Origin: Mytilus californianus
Taxonomy: Eukaryota > Mollusca > Bivalvia > Mytilida > Mytilidae
Assembly: GCF_021869535.1 (NCBI RefSeq)
Contig: NW_026262593.1
Location: 57,057,818-57,121,817 of the forward strand
Length of the DNA: 64,000 nucleotides
Direction of reading: 5' to 3'
Positions 40,001-49,000 of the stretch are shown in pieces. Both the position numbers and the translations under genes were made by a program. The notes under the pieces are model-generated. The model saw only the letters and a list, made by a program, of their open reading frames with translations, made no database searches and was not told the origin of the DNA. Position 1 is the stretch's first letter, and the number at the start of each line of letters is the position of its first letter.

Positions 40001-43000
40001 TTTTTTTTTGTTTGTTAATCTAATAGCCATTGTTTGAGTTTTTGTCCATGTTCCACTATTTAGATAACTCATGGTACCATTATACTCTTTGGAATTCGAA
40101 AAAAAAAACAGATCAAGAATTAATTCCTGAAAGCAAAAAGGATAAAATATAACGATTAATATAAATCTATGATTAAATATAACGCATGCCTCTCTTGAAA
40201 GAATTTTTTCATAATTATAATACGTGTTTGTACTGGCACAAGGATATATTTGATATGGATACAACATTTAATCAGTTCAAATTCTTTCTTTTTCAGTGAC
40301 ACATATACAAAAGTACAACAAAATGCGAATTTAAGCTGGCTACAGATGCAAATTGATTTATTTGAGGAATATAGAATTAAAACAGTTTTTCCAATACATC
40401 TTCAGTTACTTGCATTACCGGGATCGATTCTAGCAATTCTGTGGTTTTGCTATTCATATCTGCGTAACAAATATATAGAGAAGACACGAGAGCCTTCAAT
40501 GCCTAACGAACATGACAATAAGAAACCATTTATTAACGACCACCCAGTGTTTGTAAGAGGTATGCTGAATATATTTATCTGAATAAAAAACCACTATTGT
40601 TGTATTTATTACTTATATTTTGTCATCATATACGCGGAATAGTCTTATATACAGGAAAGACTTTTATGGATTCAAACTGCACCACATTCTTTTCAAAACA
40701 AATCGTCTTGTTTCCGTTATTTCAAATGTTTATCAGTATATTTTATGTTTTTGTTTGTAATAGATAGTTTATCTGCACTTCATTCATAAAAATGTTACAG
40801 TATCGACAACATTATATTTTTATATATTTGTTTGAATATGGTTTGTGGAGTATTTCGTGTGACGAAATAATCCATTTCATATTTTTACTAATAAATACAA
40901 TGTATTAAAATATTTTAGTGTTTCTCTATGATACCAATTATGATATCAAGCCAAAAACGACATACGATGCAGAAATGACAGGGATATATAGAGCATGTGA
41001 AGACGAAGGGTAAATATATAGTTAAATGTATCATTTAGTATACAGTAGTATGTATCTTTTTAGTTATCACTCGTATTATTTTGTTGAAGAAAAAAAATGT
41101 TTCTGGATGCAAATTCATCGGGATTTTTTTTTACATCAAAACAGTTTTTAACGTTGGCATATATAAAGCCAACAGTAGGTTAATGTGACCTACCGAATTA
41201 GACATATGACCAGGTTTGTACTTACATAACCAAAACGATGGGTGCCACATGTGGAGCAGGTTCTGCTTAACCTTCCAAAGCATCTTAGATCAATCCAAAT
41301 TTTGGAGGGGTTTGAGTTGCTCAGTCTTTGGTTTTCTCTGTTGTTTTGTGTACTGATGTTTGTTTGTCTTTTACTGTTTAGCAATGGGGTTTTCAGTTTA
41401 TTTTCGACCTATGAGTTCAAGCGTCCCTTTTGTATCCTTAGAATTTCTTTTAAAGATGTTTAGGTTTCATTTATAAAATTTAAAGACAACTCATGTTAAC
41501 AGGCACAATGTAAGATTGTCGTATTAACTCTAAATGTTGCACTTTAACAATACAGCTGTTTCACAAGCCATGCTTCTTTTGGGGAGATATATAATATTCA
41601 TAGATATTTTGTTGTGTTAACATTGTGGTTCCCAGATATGATCTCTATGTTTCATCTCATAGAGAAATAACTTGGGAATGTTACCAGTATAAAAACACAT
41701 GGTAGCGGAGAAAATTGAATTCTGAGGGAGACTCGAAGTGAATGTTGGGGTTGTACAAACTTTTAGTATAAGTTTAAACTCTAAGAAGTTCGGGGCATAT
41801 AAATGTTGAAAATATGCCACACAGCTCTATGTTTTGACCTTTGAATAAAAAAGTAGTCCATATCAACTTTCCGTTATAGGATATAATTTTTCACGAAACC
41901 TCATTAAAAGTGGCACAGATTTAGCCGCAAAGGGAGTTCCTGTGGGAAATTGCATTGTCTATATTTACAGAAGTGCAACCTATATTGGTCGAAAAAAAAA
42001 CCATATAGAATTTCACCAAATCTTGTTTATCTCAGAGATTTTAATAAACTTAACTCAAATATAAAGTTTTATAAATATTTCATGAAGATTGCGAAAATCC
42101 TGGGCCTTAATTATGATTACTCAGCATACATTAACAGTTTACAGTATGCATAGTTTACTTAAGGCCCTGAATGCAAAATAAATTCATAATATATGCATTT
42201 TGCAATTTAAATTGTTAAGAAGTACTTATATTTACTCTTCGCAGTCATTGAAACTTATAGATCCTTGATGAATATTGTTGTTGGGGTGTTTTTGTCCTGT
42301 CGATAAGTAATCCGTAACACCTGAATTTGCTTGTTTTGTGACCGCGGCTAAAAAACAAATACAAACTAGAAATACAAAAATACCTCAATAAAACTATCAA
42401 TAGTATGGTCTATCATAAATATTTACTAAATGTTCCATATTCACAGAAACAGCAGAAAAGTTAGCAAATTTGAGGCCCCAGTGGCAAAAAAACAGAGAAA
42501 AATGACTACCCTCTGGGTCATACAACAGATAATTTAACCAGTAAATGCTATGATTTTATTATTTTAAAAGTCTTTTGTATAGAAAAAAATAACTGTGCTT
42601 GGAGGTTATGAAAAAGACAGATGTTACCAGTCAGTTCTTTAAAACTTTTAGTGAATTCATACATCAGATTGGTAACTTCATACATACAATTTTTGCAAAT
42701 ATGGCTTTGTTTAACACTTCTAGATCATATGTTAACTAAATTATGTTAGATTTATGGTTAGAGATGATATTGTTGTAATAAGATTTCTAAACTGACCATT
42801 TGAGGCAGAAATTGTGATTTTTTATTGACAAATAGGCATACAGTAAGATGTGAACTGGAGGCAGAGGCAGGATTGGATACTTTATATAATCTTGACTGTT
42901 CGAATGATTAACTACTAAACTTTACATTTATAGTATTCGTAAATGCTTTCAATTTGTTATCAGAATAGTTTCAAACAGGTTCTAGCCCTTTCATGTCAGC

Positions 43001-46000
43001 AAACATGCACATAGGTTAAGCTGACAATAATTAAAGTCTTGTTTTCAAAAATCGAAACAGGGGTGGGGTAGTAAAATATACTGTAAAAGAAAAGTTAGAG
43101 TATATGCAGTGATTTCTTTAAGGCTATAAATCTGATAAATAAGTATTGTTGTGAGAAAAAGTGTTTTTCAAGAGTTTTCTATTTAAATAAATGTTAGTAT
43201 AGGTTGCACTTTGTAAATACAGCTGTTTCACAAGCAACCCCTCTTTTGGGGAGATATATAATATTCATAGATATTTTGTTGTGTTTACGTTTACGTTCCC
43301 AGATATGATCTCTATGTTTCATCTCATAGAGAAATAACTTGGGAATGTTACCAGTATAAAAACACATGGTAGCGGGGAAAATTGAATTTTGAGGGAGAAT
43401 CGAAGTGAAAGTAGGGGTTGTACAGAATGTTAGCATAAGTTAAAACTCTTAGAAGTTCGGGGTATATAAATGTTGAGATTATGCCGCACAGCCCTATGTT
43501 TTGACCTTTGAATAAAAAAGTAGTGCATATCAACTTTCCGTTGTAGGATATAATTTTTCACGAAAACTCATATTAAAAGTGGCACAGCTTTAGCCGCAAA
43601 GGAGTTCCTAAGAGAAATTGCATTGTCTATATTTACAGAAGTGCAACCTAAAGGAAGCGAGACCGGGTGCGTCGACAGGTGTTTCCCGCTATGAAAAGGG
43701 AACTCGACATGCGATTCCACGCTCGGTCAAACTATCACAATCGGAAATAAGGTTACATTCAGGACAAAATACAGATTAGATGACTATTCTGGTAAAGACA
43801 AATCTTTCTTTCACACAACTCTGTTGGAGCAGTTTTTCTGTAAGAAGCACACTCCTGCTATTACAGTTGGAAGAATATACACACAAGCGCAACGAAGCAA
43901 TTGAGATATGTAATCGCTTTAAGGGTCAGAGGGTATAAATTGTCGGCATTCCTATGGGAACGAACTGTGCACCTCTCCTTACCGACCTCTTCTTATTTTC
44001 ATATGAGTCGGAGTTCCTTCAGAAGATCAAAGAAGCCAGATCATTTAATTTCACATTCAGATATATTGATGATGTTCTTTCCATTATCAATCAAAACTTT
44101 TCTGATTCGGTTCCATCAATATATCCTCCAGAACTTGAAATTAAAGAAACAACAGACGCGGCTTCCTCTGCCTCATTTTTAGACTTATACCTCGAATTTG
44201 AAATAAGCGGTCATCTCAGTACTAGAATCTATGACAAACGAGACAATTCTAATTTTGAAATTACCAATTTCCCCCACCTTAGTAGCAAAATACCAACTTC
44301 ACCTGCATATGGGATATACATTTCTCAACTCATTTGGTATTCAAGAGCTTGCAGCTGCTACTCAGACTTTATAAAACGTCATCAGTGTCTGAGCAGAAAG
44401 TTGATGATCCAAGGGTATGTCAAAAAACGTCTCGTCCTTTTCCTAAAAAAGTTCATCGGAAGATACCAAGACCCTGTTGATAAATATTCCGTATCAACTT
44501 CACAAATTATACACGATGGTCTTGAAATATAGATTCTAGGTACTGACGTTGTTTGTCATCTTAATAACGTCTTATAGTGTTCTTTTGTTTGTCTTTGTAA
44601 ATTGTTACTTTTACTGTTTAGTTCATTTTTGTCAATATCTATTTGACGTGGCTCGGTACTTAAACATCCCGTCATTGTGTTGTTGTGCTATAATGAATTT
44701 GTGTGTTCTTGTCTTTCGTTTTTGCTAATGTGCTTTGTCTATATGCCTTTTTGTTTATCTTTGTTGATATATTTGCTTGTATTTATAGTGATTCAGATTA
44801 TACATGTTATAACACAATGTTGACTGCTGTTCCCCTATTTTTGACATTTTTACCGATTATGTCTGTTTGTTTTGTTCACACATCGTTGTCAATATAACGG
44901 AATTTATGCGACTATCATACAAGTGAGAGGTTTAGCTAGCTATAAAACCAGGTTTCATTGACATATTTTCTACATAAGAAAATGCCTGTATTAAGTCAGG
45001 AATATGACAATTGTTATTCATTCGTTTGATGTGTTTGAGCTTTTGATTTTGCCATTTGCTAAGGGACTTTCCGTTTAAAAATTAAATTTGAATCTTAAAT
45101 TTGAGTTCCACTTTTATATACAAGCACTCACTAAAATTTGGGTTATTAAGTAACAGAACATCGTCAATATATCGGAAAGTGATACTACAGATCTTTACAA
45201 TATGTTTTCCTTTTTGTCTTGTCTTTGAAAAGGTTTTGCTAAATTTTGCGTCATATGAACACAAAAACAAGTCTGGCAGGAGGACTGCCCTCTCATTCCC
45301 CATTGGAATACCGATTTTCTATTGAATTATCAATTCATTAAACTCATGAAATATGTGAACGATCAAAGAGGTCGGTATTTTTACTATATTATACCCGATT
45401 AATTTGTTTCGGGAATAAGTGCAAGTTTTCACAAAGCAAGATTTGTAATGACCTAAAGCAAGACTTTTGTTTATACGAATCATTATTCGGAAAAAAAAAA
45501 GAATTAAAACAATGAAAGATGGCCTCGATTTCATACCCACTTGTAAAGAAACGGTGTTATGTAGTATTTAATTATGCTTGGTCTTATATTTTGAAATGCA
45601 GGTATAGTAAAATTCAATTGAAATCGAAGCATTACACAAGTCTTTCATAATAGAAAGCTGTCTTTGCAAAATGGCTACCTCGAAATCTCCGAAAGAACTA
45701 GAACCTGCCAAAAAGTTGAATAACAAAAAAAACGAACTTCGAGGAAAATCCAAAACTGGAAGTCCCTAATTAAATGGCGAAATGAAAAGCTCAAACACAG
45801 AAAACGAATGGATAACAACTGTCATATTCCTAACTTGGTACAGGCAATATATTGAACATTGAAAAAACAATGATCTTCTTGTACAATTTCGAAAAGCAGA
45901 ATGTATGTAGCTATTTAAAAAAGAAAATGAACATCACAGTTATTGATATGCTATCATCAACTAATTTTGTGGCAGAATTTTCCTCAAATTTTCAACTATT

Positions 46001-46025
46001 AGTCTGTTGTTGACATAGTATGTCT

Positions 46026-46057
<32 letters not shown>

Positions 46058-49000
46058 CAGGTGTTAAATTATTAGAACCAAATGAAATCGAGTTTTAATT
46101 GTTTGTACGGTATTGGATAGTATGTATCTCTTTGCTTATCTTTCTTATAATATGCTTGGTTTTTTTTTTCAAATGTATGATGGTTGATATTTTTATCGAT
46201 TTCAGAAAAATAGACCTCTCCGATAGCGACGCAATAACGGTAAAATCTATATTAACTATACATTTATCGGAAGGATTATATAAACTTTTCACATATATGT
46301 ACATATTACAAAAAATCTTTAATTGTATTTCTAACTTCTTCATATTTTAACGTTTTCAAAATTGTATAATAACGTTCTTTATAATTATGTTTAGTATGTT
46401 CAAATAGTATATGAACAACCAATTTTAAAATTTGGGAAAGCTATTTAAACTACATTCTTAAATCAAGCAAAACGTGCAATGTCTTTCACGCATCACCATA
46501 GTGTAACATGAGCAAAATTTCACGAGTTTGACTTGAAAATTTGAATAATTCGGAAAATTTAAATTAACAATTGTTTATTGTGTTTATTTGGTGGGTTCAA
46601 TACAACCTCAAGTATTCTTTGTAGTGTTTCTTAGACTGTTGTTTTTATGTTCCTGTATCATGTTTTGGTAATGACTGTGTCTGCTTTAATATGAATTTAT
46701 TCTGTGTAAGATATTGCATTATTCGAAACATTGGTTTAACTTGCCTTAGCCGTATTCATGGTATTTGGCACAAACTTTCGGAATTTGAAGGGTTTTTTTT
46801 TCCTTACTAACTGTTTGAAGTTGAATGCTATTGATGGGTCCGATGCACAAGAAAATACACGCATTAGACAATGGTTGTACTTCTAAGTACACTGCAAAGG
46901 GTATTTAGTAAAGTATTGTAATCTGAAATGACTGTTAGTTCCTAACAACATTTGAATTGTTTGAAACTAAACACGTTTATTCGTTATTTTCCGATATTTT
47001 ATTCGTGTAAATTGAACACTTTTCAGACTTTAGTATCATCCTACGAGTAAAGTGTATTTCTATTGTTGTTCGTGGATTCTTGTGTTGCCTATATTATTAA
47101 TTAAAATCAAATACTATTTGGTATTAATGTGTCTGTTTATTAGCACATTGGTTACCGTATCATAGTATTACATTAGTTCAGATGTATTATATAATTTTGT
47201 GTTTATAAGGGTGCGTTCAAGACAATATGTTGTTATAGGTGCATGTCTACAGCCAGTTTTTATTCTGATTAAAAGGACATTCTTTATAAACTTGTTTTTG
47301 CTTGGAGAATACCTGATTTTCATTTCAAACATTTCAAATCTGAACGAAATACGTCAAATATCTTAGTTAATTTTTATTTTCCTTTCAGACATTGAACCGA
47401 CTGAGAATGATAGAAGATTCCTTACAAGACATGGTATGTATATCAATCAATTTAATGGTATTATTTATCTAGATGAAAGTTGTTACAATTATCATTAATT
47501 GACCTTTCAAAATACATGTGGTGGTGTCTAGTTTTATGGTTGTACTGTTACCTTAAAATAATAATGCCTGCCCTAATTAACAACGCCATGGCATAAACAA
47601 AAAGCGACCAAGGGACAATTCACAGTAAACCAAACACAAAATAGAAACTCCGGAGGACGATGCAAACACTACTCCATTAAAGAGATGAGATACAATACGC
47701 ACACGTATATCCAAAGATAAATCTTTATTTTTTTATGTGCTGTTTTTCAGATTTATTGTTATTTGCCTGTCGTCGTTTAAGCTCGTGCTGGTATTCAAGG
47801 TCTACGTTCATAAAAGAAACAAAACATCCACGCATATCGTATTTACGTGCAAATTAGACAGTGTAATAAATTTATCAGGTAGTGCATAATTTCGACATCG
47901 ATTTAATTATACCTAATGATTAGAATTTCCATTAAAAAAATTAAATCTTGCTTCAGAGAGAAAAAGAGGACAGACGAAATCAAGAGGTATGTAAACAAGT
48001 TAATTCTGTCAAATTATTACAGTCTCCTTCTGAATTAATTTGATGAAATTTCAAGGTAAAAACAAAGTTCTCATTTTGACACATTGTGATAGATTTTTGT
48101 TGTTGACATTGAAGAATAGGAAGAGAATCACTATTACATTTCTCCTTTTTTTATGGGTTATTAGAAAACTCAATCATTCTGTCGATATACTTTCATAAGT
48201 GAAGCCCGATCAACATATTTTATTCAGATTGAATATAGTTCTTGAAGTGTTCAATTTATTTGAATAAAAATTCGCTTTGTTTAAGGTCCGAACTTTTTTT
48301 GAATTACTTGTTGGAATATTCGTTTGTGTCATCAATTTGTTTAGTTTTTTTTCCCTTTTGATTGTTTTAAGTTATATCATAGTATAAACATGTCTAAATG
48401 AATGGTAAAACAAATGTCTTCGTCTAATTTTGATGAGATTTATTGCCATGTTTTTCATGACAAAACATTTCAGAAAGTTAACATTTATCATTTCATTTTT
48501 ACGGAGATTTCGGTTACATTATCACGTAGACATAACAATGTGAATAACATATTGTGTCAAATGCAAGACTATCTTACAAATCTTCACTACTCTGTTTACA
48601 AATGCTAGCTTTTTTAAGAATGTTAAAGATAAATAACGGAATTAAAAAAGCAGAAATAGATAAAAGATCCGTATATTTTTTTTTAGATATAAATTATGTA
48701 AATTTGGCGGAACTGGTTCTCGCTAGATTGTGTATACCTTGATAATTGCAACCCCGTAGCTATGTAATTTTTATTTTGATATTTGGTTCTTCTTTTTCGG
48801 GTATTCGTTAATGCATTCTTTTTATTTTCTTTGTTTGTTAATGTATTTGTATGTTTGTTTGTTTGTTTGTTTGTTTGTTTTACCCTGATTTTTTTCATTT
48901 GAATTCATCAACTGAAAACTTTTATCAAGCATTTGTTAATAACATTTTATTATTTCTAATGTCGTTTTTATGTCTTATTCGTCAAGAAACGATGATTATA

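Larger units (their letters stand above)
41010..46205. other. Intron 13, transposon-rich
   Basis: A 5.2-kb intron holding family B (41225-41460), two TA-flanked MITEs, two reverse-transcriptase fragments in opposite orientation, a family C end and a (TA)n run at 46026-46053. The stretches 41983-43199 and 45331-46025 show nothing recognisable. Confidence 0.5.
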
